Source: Flaviflagellibacter rhizophilus (GTDB taxonomy: Bacteria; Pseudomonadota; Alphaproteobacteria; Rhizobiales; Methylopilaceae). From it: 64,000 nt of DNA. Under the pieces are notes generated by a model. That model did no database searches. It was given only the letters and a program-made list of their open reading frames with translations, and was not told the DNA's origin. Every line of letters starts with the position of its first letter. Positions within the stretch are counted from its first letter, which is position 1. This document shows, one piece after another, positions 19,217 through 27,168 of the stretch. The position numbers and the translations under genes are program-made. The stretch lies in contig NZ_JAXAFJ010000001.1 of NCBI RefSeq assembly GCF_033898525.1, positions 248,001 through 312,000 on the forward strand, given 5' to 3'.

Positions 19217-19903
19217 TCAAGCGCGGCGGACGCGAGCGAAGGTCAACAACACCATGAAAAGGGCCAATGCGACCAACAACCAAGCCGGCATGACGGTCTG
19301 CATGAATTCGATCTCGCCGGGGCGAACCGGAAGGCCTTGCAGTTCCCGGCGTGCAATCGTCACCTTCGCTATCGCATCACTGAACAGAGGCCAACCAACG
19401 ATAATAGATCCAAGGTCGACAACAATCATCGCCGCCGCGAGCGCCAGACCCAAGCGGGTGAAGCGCAACAAGAGGATTCCTGCGGCGATCGACAGCGAGC
19501 CGATCGCCAGCAAGAGCAGGATCTTGAGCGGGGAGGTGTCGACAAGACCATAGACCGGCAGCACTGCTTCGAGCTCCGTCCAGCGCACGAGGTTCTTCGT
19601 GCCCTCCAGAATGAGAAGCGTCCCCAGCAGAAGATTGGGCCAGGTTCGCCGCCCCTCCGCGCTTTCGACTTGGGCCGGCTCAAGCAATTGCACGCCAGGA
19701 GACAGTTCAAGCTTAGACTGAGCCAAAGCAACAAGGGCGGAAACCGCCGTGATGCCATAGCCTTCCGTCCCCAGCCCCATGAAGTAGCTGCAAAGGTGGA
19801 CGACGGTCCACACCAGGAGGAAGTCCAGATAGATCGGCAGGCATGCGAAGACGATGCGCTTCAAGCGCTCGCGCTTCGAAGGCAGAACGTCGGCGCTACT
19901 CAT
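19217..19903 (-). CDS. Conserved membrane protein of unknown function
   Basis: 228 aa with about five hydrophobic segments (near 17-42, 88-105, 125-145, 147-170 and 205-225). No catalytic motif was recognised. Its ATG lies inside the end of lepA: the start and lepA stop share the 8 bases 19896-19903, so translation is likely coupled to lepA. The region shows mildly different, less GC-rich codon use than lepA. Function cannot be assigned. Confidence 0.7.
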   Translation of the reverse strand: MSSADVLPSKRERLKRIVFACLPIYLDFLLVWTVVHLCSYFMGLGTEGYGITAVSALVALAQSKLELSPGVQLLEPAQVESAEGRRTWPNLLLGTLLILEGTKNLVRWTELEAVLPVYGLVDTSPLKILLLLAIGSLSIAAGILLLRFTRLGLALAAAMIVVDLGSIIVGWPLFSDAIAKVTIARRELQGLPVRPGEIEFMQTVMPAWLLVALALFMVLLTFARVRRA

Positions 19904-21701
19904 CCATCTTCAGCGCGGCGATGAAGGCTTCCTGCGGGATCTCCACCTTGCCGAACTGGCGCATGCGCTTCTTGCCCTCTTTCTGCTTGTCGAGGAGCTT
20001 GCGCTTGCGGGAGACGTCGCCGCCATAGCACTTGGCCGTCACGTCCTTGCGGAGCGCGGAGATGGTCTCGCGGGCGATGACCTTGCCGCCGATGGCGGCC
20101 TGGATCGGGATCTTGAAGAGGTGGTGCGGGATCAACTCCTTGAGCTTCTCGCACATGGCCCGGCCACGATGCTCCGCACGGGTGCGGTGCACGAGCATGG
20201 AGAGGGCGTCCACCGGCTCCTCGTTGACGAGGATCTGCATCTTCACGAGATCGCCGGCCCTGAGATCGGTGATCGTGTAGTCAAACGAGGCATAGCCCTT
20301 CGAGATCGACTTCAGGCGGTCGTAGAAGTCGAACACCACCTCGTTCAGCGGCAGGTCGTAGACCACCATGGCGCGCTTGCCGACATAGTTGAGGTCGATC
20401 TGGCTGCCGCGGCGGTCCTGGCAGAGCTTCAGCACGCCGCCGAGATAGTCGTCCGGCGTCAGGATGGTGGCGCGGATCCACGGCTCCTGGATCTCCTCGA
20501 TCTGCATCGTGTCCGGCATGTCGGCCGGGTTGTGCAGGTCGATCTTGGTGCCGTCGCGCATCTTGATGTCGTAGACGACGGACGGGGCGGTCGCGATGAG
20601 GTCGAGGTTGAACTCGCGCTCCAGCCGCTCCTGGATGATCTCGAGGTGGAGCAGGCCGAGAAAGCCGCAGCGGAAGCCGAAGCCGAGCGCGGCCGAGCTC
20701 TCCATCTCGTAGCTGAAGCTCGCATCGTTGAGGCGCAGCCGGCCCATGGCGGCGCGCAGGTCTTCGAAATCGGCGGCATCGACGGGGAAGAGGCCGCAGA
20801 ACACAACAGGCTGCGCCGGCTTGAAGCCCGGCAGCGGGGTTGCGGTCTGCTTCTTCTCGTCCGTGATGGTGTCGCCGACGCGGGTGTCGGCGACCTCCTT
20901 GATGTTGGCGGTGATGAAGCCGACCTCGCCTGGGCCGAGCAGGTCCTGCGCCGTCATCTTGGGCGTGAAGGTGCCGATGCGATCCACTTCATAGGTCGCG
21001 CCGGTTCCGATCATGCGCACGCGCTGGCCCTTTTTCAGGGTGCCGTCGAAAATGCGCACCAGCACGATGACGCCGAGATAGGCGTCGTACCAGCTGTCCA
21101 CGAGCAGCGCCTTGAGCGGCGCCTCGCGGTCGCCCTTCGGCGGCGGCAGGCGGGTGACGATGGCTTCCAGCACATCCGGGATGCCGAGGCCGGTCTTCGC
21201 CGAAATCTCCACGGCGTCGGAGGCATCAAGGCCGATGACCTCCTCGATCATCGCCTTGACCCGTTCCGGCTCGGCCGCTGGCAGGTCGATCTTGTTCAGC
21301 ACCGGCACGATCTCGTGGCCGGCATCGAGCGCGTGATAGACATTGGCGAGCGTCTGCGCTTCCACGCCCTGGGACGCGTCCACCACCAGCAGCGAACCCT
21401 CGCAGGCGGCCAGCGAGCGCGAGACCTCGTAGGCGAAGTCGACGTGGCCGGGCGTGTCCATCAGGTTGAGGATGTAGGTCTGCCCATCCTTGGCCGGATA
21501 GGTGAGGCGCACGGTCTGCGCCTTGATGGTGATGCCCCGCTCCTTCTCGATGTCCATCGAGTCGAGCACCTGCTCGGTCATCTCGCGAGCGGTCAGGCCG
21601 CCCGTCAGCTGGATGAGCCGGTCGGCAAGCGTCGATTTGCCATGGTCGATATGCGCGACGATGGAAAAATTGCGGATGTTCGGGATGGTGCTGGCACTCA
21701 T
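19896..21701 (-). CDS. lepA: Elongation factor 4 (LepA), ribosomal back-translocase GTPase
   Basis: 601 aa from ATG 21699-21701 (MSASTIPNIRNF); the open frame upstream to 21899 is not family-like. G1 AHIDHGKST (16-24), DTPGHVDF and NKIDLP are intact, followed by the EF-G-like domains and the LepA-specific C-terminal region ending GKVEIPQEAF. LepA binds ribosomes and affects initiation and elongation under stress. It diverges from the ECF sigma operon; the membrane-protein gene downstream overlaps it by 8 bases. Confidence 0.97.
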   Translation of the reverse strand: MSASTIPNIRNFSIVAHIDHGKSTLADRLIQLTGGLTAREMTEQVLDSMDIEKERGITIKAQTVRLTYPAKDGQTYILNLMDTPGHVDFAYEVSRSLAACEGSLLVVDASQGVEAQTLANVYHALDAGHEIVPVLNKIDLPAAEPERVKAMIEEVIGLDASDAVEISAKTGLGIPDVLEAIVTRLPPPKGDREAPLKALLVDSWYDAYLGVIVLVRIFDGTLKKGQRVRMIGTGATYEVDRIGTFTPKMTAQDLLGPGEVGFITANIKEVADTRVGDTITDEKKQTATPLPGFKPAQPVVFCGLFPVDAADFEDLRAAMGRLRLNDASFSYEMESSAALGFGFRCGFLGLLHLEIIQERLEREFNLDLIATAPSVVYDIKMRDGTKIDLHNPADMPDTMQIEEIQEPWIRATILTPDDYLGGVLKLCQDRRGSQIDLNYVGKRAMVVYDLPLNEVVFDFYDRLKSISKGYASFDYTITDLRAGDLVKMQILVNEEPVDALSMLVHRTRAEHRGRAMCEKLKELIPHHLFKIPIQAAIGGKVIARETISALRKDVTAKCYGGDVSRKRKLLDKQKEGKKRMRQFGKVEIPQEAFIAALKMDE

Positions 21702-21799
21702 GGGCCGGGAGTAGCATCGCACATGGTTGACGGGCAAGGAGAGCGGGGCGACAGACGGGCTTTTCAGCACCGGCGAAGCTGCTAATACTGCGCGCACAC

Positions 21800-22360
21800 A
21801 TGACAGCCCCCTCGCCCGCCGCCCGCGCGCTCGCCGAACTGCTCCAGAAGATCGCGCGCGGGGACCAGCCGGCGCTGGCGGAACTGTACAGTCTGACATC
21901 CGCGAAGCTTTTTGGCGTCTGCCTGCGTATCTGTGAGGAACGCAGCGAGGCGGAAGAGGTGTTGCAGGAAACCTATGTCACGGTATGGCGGCGCGCCGGC
22001 ACCTATGACCCGGCCAAGGCCGCGGCCATAACCTGGCTGGCTGCGGTGGCGCGCAACAAGGCGCTGGACCGCCGCCGCACGGGCAAGGTGCGGCAGCTCT
22101 CGGCGCCGCTGGAAGATGCCGCCATGGTCGTCGACAGCGCGCCCTCGGCGCAATCCACGCTGGAAGACGCCCAGCAGCGGGCCGGCCTGATGCACTGCCT
22201 GGATGAACTCGACGGCAACCAGCGCGATTCGATTCGCGCCGCCTTCCTGGATGGCCTGACCTATGAGGATCTGGCGCACAGCCGCGACGTGCCGCTCGGC
22301 ACCATGAAAAGCTGGATCAGGCGCGGATTGCAGAAGCTGAAGGGGTGCCTGGAGCGATGA
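21800..22360 (+). CDS. RNA polymerase ECF sigma factor
   Basis: 186 aa. Region 2 contains AELYSLTSAKLFGVCLRI and the conserved AEEVLQETYVTVW; region 4 helix-turn-helix is GLTYEDLAHSRDVPLGTMKSWIRRGL. It belongs to the SigK-like ECF type that is paired with RskA-domain anti-sigma factors. The stop overlaps the anti-sigma start (ATGA at 22357), which is typical of such pairs. The likely regulon includes the fasciclin gene downstream. Divergent from lepA. Confidence 0.93.
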   Translation: MTAPSPAARALAELLQKIARGDQPALAELYSLTSAKLFGVCLRICEERSEAEEVLQETYVTVWRRAGTYDPAKAAAITWLAAVARNKALDRRRTGKVRQLSAPLEDAAMVVDSAPSAQSTLEDAQQRAGLMHCLDELDGNQRDSIRAAFLDGLTYEDLAHSRDVPLGTMKSWIRRGLQKLKGCLER

Positions 22361-23085
22361 GCGAGCGCATGGGACCGGAAGACCACGACGACGGCGCGGG
22401 CGCACCACCGCTCGCAGCCGAATTCGTGCTCGGCCTCGTCCACGGCGAGGAGCGCGAGACGCTGAAGCGCCGAGCGGCGGACGATCATGCCTTCGCAGCA
22501 GAGGTGGGCTTCTGGGAAAGCCGGCTTGGCGCGCTCGGCGACGAGATCCAGCCGCAGACCCCGCCCGCCCATGTCTGGACACGCATCCAGCAGGAACTCG
22601 GCACCGTGCCCGTGGGTGCGCTCCGGACCCGCGACCGGGCAGGATTGTGGAACAGCTTGGCCTTCTGGCGCGGCCTCAGCCTCGTGACGTCCAGCCTTGC
22701 TGCAGCGGGCATCGGCGCCGTTCTGTTCCTGCAGCCCGCAGCGCCGCCGCCCATGGTCGCGGTGCTCAACACGACCGACGGCCGCTCCGGCTTCATGGTG
22801 TCGGTGGATCGCGGCTCGGGTCGCGTGATGCTGATGCCGGCCGTGCCCGGCGAGGCACCGCCCGAGCATGTCCACGAACTCTGGATGATCGGCGCCGACG
22901 GCCGCGCGCGATCGCTCGGCACCTTCGCCTCGTCAGGCCCCGTGGCGATGAGTATTCCGCAGGGCATGATGCGCGATGCCGACGAGAGCTCGGCCATCGC
23001 GATTTCGGTCGAGCCGTCGGGCGGCTCGCCCACCGGCGCGCCGACCGGGCCGGTGGTGGCGCAAGGAAATCTGCGCTCGATCTAG
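22357..23085 (+). CDS. Anti-sigma factor with RskA domain
   Basis: 242 aa, start ATG 22357 overlapping the sigma stop. The cytoplasmic N-terminus has LAAEFVLGLVHGEE (19-32), as in anti-sigma-K factors; one membrane segment lies near 106-126; the periplasmic part is an RskA C-terminal domain (MVAVLNTTDGRSGFMV..., then PPEHVHELWMIGADGRARSLG). It is expected to hold the ECF factor at the membrane until a signal triggers release. No zinc-binding HxxxCxxC motif is seen, so it is not a ZAS-type factor. Confidence 0.9.
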   Translation: MSERMGPEDHDDGAGAPPLAAEFVLGLVHGEERETLKRRAADDHAFAAEVGFWESRLGALGDEIQPQTPPAHVWTRIQQELGTVPVGALRTRDRAGLWNSLAFWRGLSLVTSSLAAAGIGAVLFLQPAAPPPMVAVLNTTDGRSGFMVSVDRGSGRVMLMPAVPGEAPPEHVHELWMIGADGRARSLGTFASSGPVAMSIPQGMMRDADESSAIAISVEPSGGSPTGAPTGPVVAQGNLRSI

Positions 23086-23093
23086 AAAGTTTT

Positions 23094-23119
23094 GCATCCG
23101 GGGCGCGTGCGCCTTCGTA
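23094..23119 (+). promoter_or_regulatory. Possible ECF-type promoter of the fasciclin gene
   Basis: GCATCC (23094-23099) and CGTA (23116-23119) are separated by 16 bases and lie 53 bases before the fasciclin ATG, a geometry that fits an ECF promoter. The same pair was not found upstream of the sigma gene, so assignment to this sigma factor is inference only. Confidence 0.35.
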
Positions 23120-23172
23120 CCTCCGTCCGTGCCCCTCGCAAGAACCGGGGCGAAACTGAGGAGCGAACCCAG

Positions 23173-23784
23173 ATGTCCAGCACCCGCTACATGATGACCG
23201 CGGCGGCACTGTGCCTGTCCGCCGCCAGCCTCGCCGTCGTTCCCGCCATTGCACAGGACGCGATGAAGAGCGGCAACATGACCAATGACGGCATGCGCGA
23301 AAAGTCCGTCGAAGTCGGCGGCGCGCCGATGTACCCCTCGAAGAACATCGTCGAGAACGCGGTCAACTCCAAGGACCACACCACGCTCGTCGCTGCCGTG
23401 AAGGCCGCGGGCCTCGTGGACACGCTGTCCGGCAAGGGCCCGTTCACGGTGTTCGCACCGACCAACGATGCGTTCGACGACCTGCCGAAGGGCACCGTCG
23501 AGACGCTGCTGAAGCCCGAGAACAAGACGAAGCTGTCCGGCGTGCTGACCTATCATGTGGTCGCCGGCAAGCACACGGCCGCCGACATCATGGCCGACAT
23601 CAAGAAGGGCGGCGGCAAGGCTGTCTGGAAGACCGTCAACGGCGCCAGCCTGACGGCCAGCATGAAGGGCGACAAGCTCGTTCTGACCGATGCCAAGGGC
23701 GGCATGTCGGAAGTCGAGATCGGCGACGTGATGCAGTCGAACGGCGTCATCCACGTGGTCGACAAGGTGCTGATGCCGGGCTGA
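23173..23784 (+). CDS. Secreted fasciclin (FAS1) domain protein
   Basis: 203 aa from ATG 23173 with a GAGGAG ribosome site. A signal peptide (cleavage near residue 27) is followed by a short Met/Asn-rich linker and one FAS1 domain: NIVENAVNSKDHTTLVAAVKAA, the H1 motif FTVFAPTNDAFDDLP and YHVV...HVVDKVLMPG at the end. FAS1 proteins are extracytoplasmic and often adhesive or cell-surface associated. Location after an ECF/anti-sigma pair is recurrent for bacterial FAS1 genes. A clear terminator follows. Confidence 0.93.
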   Translation: MSSTRYMMTAAALCLSAASLAVVPAIAQDAMKSGNMTNDGMREKSVEVGGAPMYPSKNIVENAVNSKDHTTLVAAVKAAGLVDTLSGKGPFTVFAPTNDAFDDLPKGTVETLLKPENKTKLSGVLTYHVVAGKHTAADIMADIKKGGGKAVWKTVNGASLTASMKGDKLVLTDAKGGMSEVEIGDVMQSNGVIHVVDKVLMPG

Positions 23785-23813
23785 CCCCCAGCCCTCCTGC
23801 CAACCGGCATCGT

Positions 23814-23849
23814 CACGGAAGGGTCGCCGAAAGGCGGCCCTTTTCCGTG
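23814..23849 (+). terminator. Rho-independent terminator after the fasciclin gene
   Basis: Arms CACGGAAGGGTCGCC and GGCGGCCC..TTCCGTG close on a GAAA tetraloop, with one T-G wobble and a two-base bulge formed by the T run. It begins 30 bases after the fasciclin stop. Confidence 0.85.
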
Positions 23850-23942
23850 CGCGGTCCGCATTTTCAAGAACAGAGCAGCGCCGTCCGGCCTGTGGTATCC
23901 CGGCCTCTGACTTCCTATCTTTGGTGCAGTCCGAGGCTTTGC

Positions 23943-24263
23943 ATGCGCTTCCTGGTCCGGTTCATCGGTACGCTGATATTCGCAGCCGCGTTCGTCATGG
24001 TCGTCATCGACGGGACGCGCACGATAGCCGCCAGCCAGTTGTCGCTGTCTTCGCTGTCGGAGGCCGTTTCCATCCTGTGGCCGAACGCCGTGAAAGGCAT
24101 CGCTGCGGGATTGTCCTCGGCTCACCCGGTTCTGTGGAATCCGGCGGGTGCATGGCTGTTCGCGCAGCCGGCCTTCGCCGTGCTGGGAATACTGGGGCTG
24201 CTGCTGCTGATCGTCGGCCGCAAGAAGCCCGATATTGTGAAGCCGCGTCCCCGGCGGATCTAA
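23943..24263 (+). CDS. Small two-helix membrane protein
   Basis: 106 aa from ATG 23943. Hydrophobic segments at about 4-24 and 77-95 flank a region with a small conserved-looking HPVLWNPAGAWLF motif; the C-terminus is basic (RKKPDIVKPRPRRI). Such a protein is often found before msrA in rhizobia, to my recollection, but its function is unknown. It ends 22 bases before msrA and probably shares its transcript. Confidence 0.7.
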   Translation: MRFLVRFIGTLIFAAAFVMVVIDGTRTIAASQLSLSSLSEAVSILWPNAVKGIAAGLSSAHPVLWNPAGAWLFAQPAFAVLGILGLLLLIVGRKKPDIVKPRPRRI

Positions 24264-24285
24264 ACCCCTTTCGAGAGGAGTTGCC

Positions 24286-24942
24286 GTGTTCTCTTTCTTC
24301 AAGCAGGCCACGCCGCTGCCGACCGCCGAGAACGCACTTCCCGGCCGGATGGCGGCCATTCCCACGGCCGAGCGCCATCATCTCAACAAGCACCCGCTGA
24401 AGGGCCCCTACCCCGAAGGGTATGAAACCGCCGTGTTCGGCGCCGGCTGCTTCTGGGGCATCGAGCGCAAGTTCTGGAACATCCCCGGCGTCTGGGTGAC
24501 GGCGGTGGGCTATGCCGGCGGCATCACGCCAAACCCGACCTATGAGGAGACCTGCTCGGGCCATACCGGACACACCGAGGCAGTGCTCGTCGTGTTCGAC
24601 CCCGATCAGGTGACTTATGCGGCCTTGCTCAAGGCCTTCTGGGAGATGCACGACCCCACGCAGGGCATGCGGCAGGGCAACGATGTCGGCTCGCAGTACC
24701 GTTCCGCCATCTACACCCTGAACGCCGAACAGGCGGAGCAGGCGCGCGAGTCGAAGCAGGCTTACGAGCGGGCTCTGCAGTCTCAGGGCTATGGCGCGAT
24801 CACCACGGAGATCGCTCCGGCCGGTGCCTTCTACTTCGCCGAGGATTATCACCAGCAATATCTGGCGAAGAACCCCGGCGGTTATTGCGGCGTCGGCGGC
24901 ACCGGCGTGTCCTGCCCCATCGGTTCCGGCGTCGTCGCCTGA
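24286..24942 (+). CDS. msrA: Peptide methionine-S-sulfoxide reductase MsrA
   Basis: 218 aa. Catalytic GCFWG at 54-58 (Cys55 nucleophile) and the YHQQYL motif near 187-192 are intact; resolving cysteines are available in the C-terminal YCGVGGTGVSCP tail. It repairs methionine-S-sulfoxide. A GAGAGGAG ribosome site precedes ATG 24286. The last 61 bases overlap, tail to tail, the end of the mepA gene on the other strand. Confidence 0.96.
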   Translation: MFSFFKQATPLPTAENALPGRMAAIPTAERHHLNKHPLKGPYPEGYETAVFGAGCFWGIERKFWNIPGVWVTAVGYAGGITPNPTYEETCSGHTGHTEAVLVVFDPDQVTYAALLKAFWEMHDPTQGMRQGNDVGSQYRSAIYTLNAEQAEQARESKQAYERALQSQGYGAITTEIAPAGAFYFAEDYHQQYLAKNPGGYCGVGGTGVSCPIGSGVVA

Positions 24943-25928
24943 GGCGGCTCAGGATCCGGAGCGGCGGGGACCGCCGCCGCTCGCGTGGGTGAATAGTCGG
25001 CATCGGCGGCCTGCAGCACCATCCGGCACTCCTGCGGCATGTCCGACAGGCGCATCGGCGGCGGCGGCGGCTTCGGCTTCGATGGCTTGACCGGCGGCTT
25101 GGGCGCCCCGGGCGGCTTCGGCGCCTTCTTGAACCAGCTTGCGAGGCTGGCATCGCAGCCATCGCCCGGGGGTACGGGCGCCTGCCCCTTGCACCCTTCC
25201 ATGCCTGCCGGGCAGGCCAGCCTGATGTGCATATGGTAGTTGTGCCCCGCCCACGGGCGCACCTTGCCGAGCCAGTCGCGGTCGGCGCCCGCCTCGCGGC
25301 ACAGGGCCTTCTTGATCGCCGCGTTCACGAAGACGCGGTCCACGTTCGGCAGCCGCGCCGCCAAACGGATGACCTTCAGGTGATCGGGGGTCCAGACGCG
25401 CGGATCCACGTCCATCCAGTCCGGTGCGACGACGCTGACGGCGGAGATCTTCTCGCGCTCCTCGGGCGAGAGCAGGCGCGGCGGCATGGGGTTCAGCCAG
25501 ATATCGGCGTCGAGCCCGATCTGGTGGGAGGCGTGGCCGGTGAGCATCGGTCCGCCCCTCGGCTGTGCGAGATCGCCGACCAGCAGGCCCGACCATGAGG
25601 TCCGCCGCTGCACCTGCTCGGCAAGCCGTTCGAGTTCCGCGATCAGCGCCGGGTGGCCCCAATTGCGGTTGCGGGACAGCCGCATCACCTGCCAAGCGGG
25701 TCCGTTGATCGGCAGGGGCCGGGCGCCGGCCAGGCAGCCTTTCGCATAGGAGCCGATGCTCCGGGCGCGAAGATCCGCAGGCAGGAGCTTGCCTCCGAAC
25801 AGCTGTTTTGCCGGCGCGGTTTCGATCGGCTGCTGACCGGGTGGGGGCGATTGCTGAGCCACCGCGTCCCCCGCGGCAAGAGCAGCGAGCAAAGCCGCCG
25901 CCGGCAGCAGTGCCCACGCGAAGTGCAT
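24882..25928 (-). CDS. mepA: Penicillin-insensitive murein endopeptidase MepA
   Basis: 348 aa from ATG 25926-25928, giving a signal peptide (residues 1-24); the longer frame upstream is not signal-like. The LAS-type zinc peptidase core shows GHASHQIGLDAD (His132, His135, Asp140/142) and GHNYHMHIRL (His229, His232, His234). It cleaves D-Ala-mDAP crosslinks in the periplasm. The C-terminal 90 residues are a Pro/Lys-rich low-complexity tail (APKPPGAPKPPVKPSKPKPPPPP) longer than in enterobacterial MepA; the tail crosses the msrA 3' end. Confidence 0.92.
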   Translation of the reverse strand: MHFAWALLPAAALLAALAAGDAVAQQSPPPGQQPIETAPAKQLFGGKLLPADLRARSIGSYAKGCLAGARPLPINGPAWQVMRLSRNRNWGHPALIAELERLAEQVQRRTSWSGLLVGDLAQPRGGPMLTGHASHQIGLDADIWLNPMPPRLLSPEEREKISAVSVVAPDWMDVDPRVWTPDHLKVIRLAARLPNVDRVFVNAAIKKALCREAGADRDWLGKVRPWAGHNYHMHIRLACPAGMEGCKGQAPVPPGDGCDASLASWFKKAPKPPGAPKPPVKPSKPKPPPPPMRLSDMPQECRMVLQAADADYSPTRAAAVPAAPDPEPPQATTPEPMGQDTPVPPTPQ

Positions 25929-26013
25929 GCCTCTTTTTGCGGCGCTGGACCCGAGGAACCATAACGTACCGAAGATGATTTTCTCCACACGCCCGCCGTT
26001 TGAGGATTTCGTC

Positions 26014-27141
26014 ATGCGCATCGCTCAGATAGCCCCGCTTTGTGAGAGCTGCCCCCCGCAGATGTATGGCGGGACGGAACGTGTTGTCTCATGGCTGACC
26101 GAAGAACTGGTGAAGATGGGGCACGAGGTCACGCTCTATGCCTCCGGCGACAGCCTTACCAGCGCACGGCTTGTCGCTGGCTCCAGGCGCGCCCTGCGGC
26201 TGGACGAGACGGTCCAGGATTTCTACGCCCATCACATGGTGCTGATGAACAAGGTGCTGCGCGACGCCGACGACTTCGACGTGCTGCACTTCCACACCGA
26301 TTACCTGCACTTTCCAACCTTCGCCAACGGCACGCACCCGATCGTGACCACTATGCACGGCCGCCAAGACCTCCCGGATCTCGCGCCCGTCTATCGGGAA
26401 TTCGCCGGCACGCCGCTGGTTTCAATCTCGGATGACCAGCGCCGCCCGGTCAGCTTCGCGTCCTGGACCAAGACGATTTATCACGGACTGCCGAAGAACC
26501 TGCTGCCCTTCGGCACCGGCGAAGGCGGCTACTTGGCCTTTGTTGGCCGCACCAGCCCGGAGAAGGGGCTCGACCGGGCCATCGAGATCGCCCGCAAGGC
26601 CGGCATCAAGCTGAAGATCGCAGCCAAGGTGGACAAGGCCGACAAGGCTTATTTCCACGAGGTGATCGAGCCGCTGATCGACGGCGGCGAAGTCGAGTTC
26701 GTCGGCGAGATCAACGAGGTCCAGAAGCGCGACTTCCTGGGCCATGCGCGCGCCCTGCTGTTTCCCATCCGCTGGCCGGAGCCCTTCGGCCTCGTGATGA
26801 TCGAGGCTATGTCCTGCGGCACGCCCGTTCTGGCCTTCCGCTGCGGCTCCGTGCCCGAGGTGATGGAGGACGGGCTGACCGGCTTCATCGTCGACAGCAT
26901 GGACGAAGCACATGACGCCGTGCCACGCCTCCTGGCGCTTGATCGCCGGGCCGTCCGCGAACGCTTCGAGCAGCGCTTTACATCGGAACGCATGGCGAGG
27001 GACTATGTCGCCCTCTACGAGACCTTGATGCACAGGCCGGCTTTGCCCACCCGCAGCACCATCGAGGAAAGCCTCGGAACAGGCGACGTGCAGGCGTCCG
27101 TCGGTCTTGCGGCAATACATGCGGCCGCCGTGCGCGCCTGA
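26014..27141 (+). CDS. Glycosyltransferase family 4 protein
   Basis: 375 aa from ATG 26014 (MRIAQIAPL). The GT-B fold shows the acceptor loop PPQMYGGTERVVSWL (residues 12-26) and the donor-binding EPFGLVMIEAMSCGTPV starting at Glu256, with the E-x7-E spacing. Substrate is unknown. It is followed 27 bases later by an amylo-alpha-1,6-glucosidase family gene, a pair that suggests glucan or glucosyl-glycerate-type metabolism. It diverges from mepA with 85 bases between. Confidence 0.9.
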   Translation: MRIAQIAPLCESCPPQMYGGTERVVSWLTEELVKMGHEVTLYASGDSLTSARLVAGSRRALRLDETVQDFYAHHMVLMNKVLRDADDFDVLHFHTDYLHFPTFANGTHPIVTTMHGRQDLPDLAPVYREFAGTPLVSISDDQRRPVSFASWTKTIYHGLPKNLLPFGTGEGGYLAFVGRTSPEKGLDRAIEIARKAGIKLKIAAKVDKADKAYFHEVIEPLIDGGEVEFVGEINEVQKRDFLGHARALLFPIRWPEPFGLVMIEAMSCGTPVLAFRCGSVPEVMEDGLTGFIVDSMDEAHDAVPRLLALDRRAVRERFEQRFTSERMARDYVALYETLMHRPALPTRSTIEESLGTGDVQASVGLAAIHAAAVRA

Positions 27142-27168
27142 CGGCGGTGCACGGAGTATGAGGGGCAG

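Noticed and set aside
18392..19924. 510-codon open frame on the plus strand
   Set aside because: It crosses ppk2, an intergenic part and the membrane protein gene on the other strand; composition is shadow-like.
19854..21785. 643-codon open frame on the plus strand
   Set aside because: It is the complement of lepA, whose protein is unmistakable; the frame has the usual complement composition.
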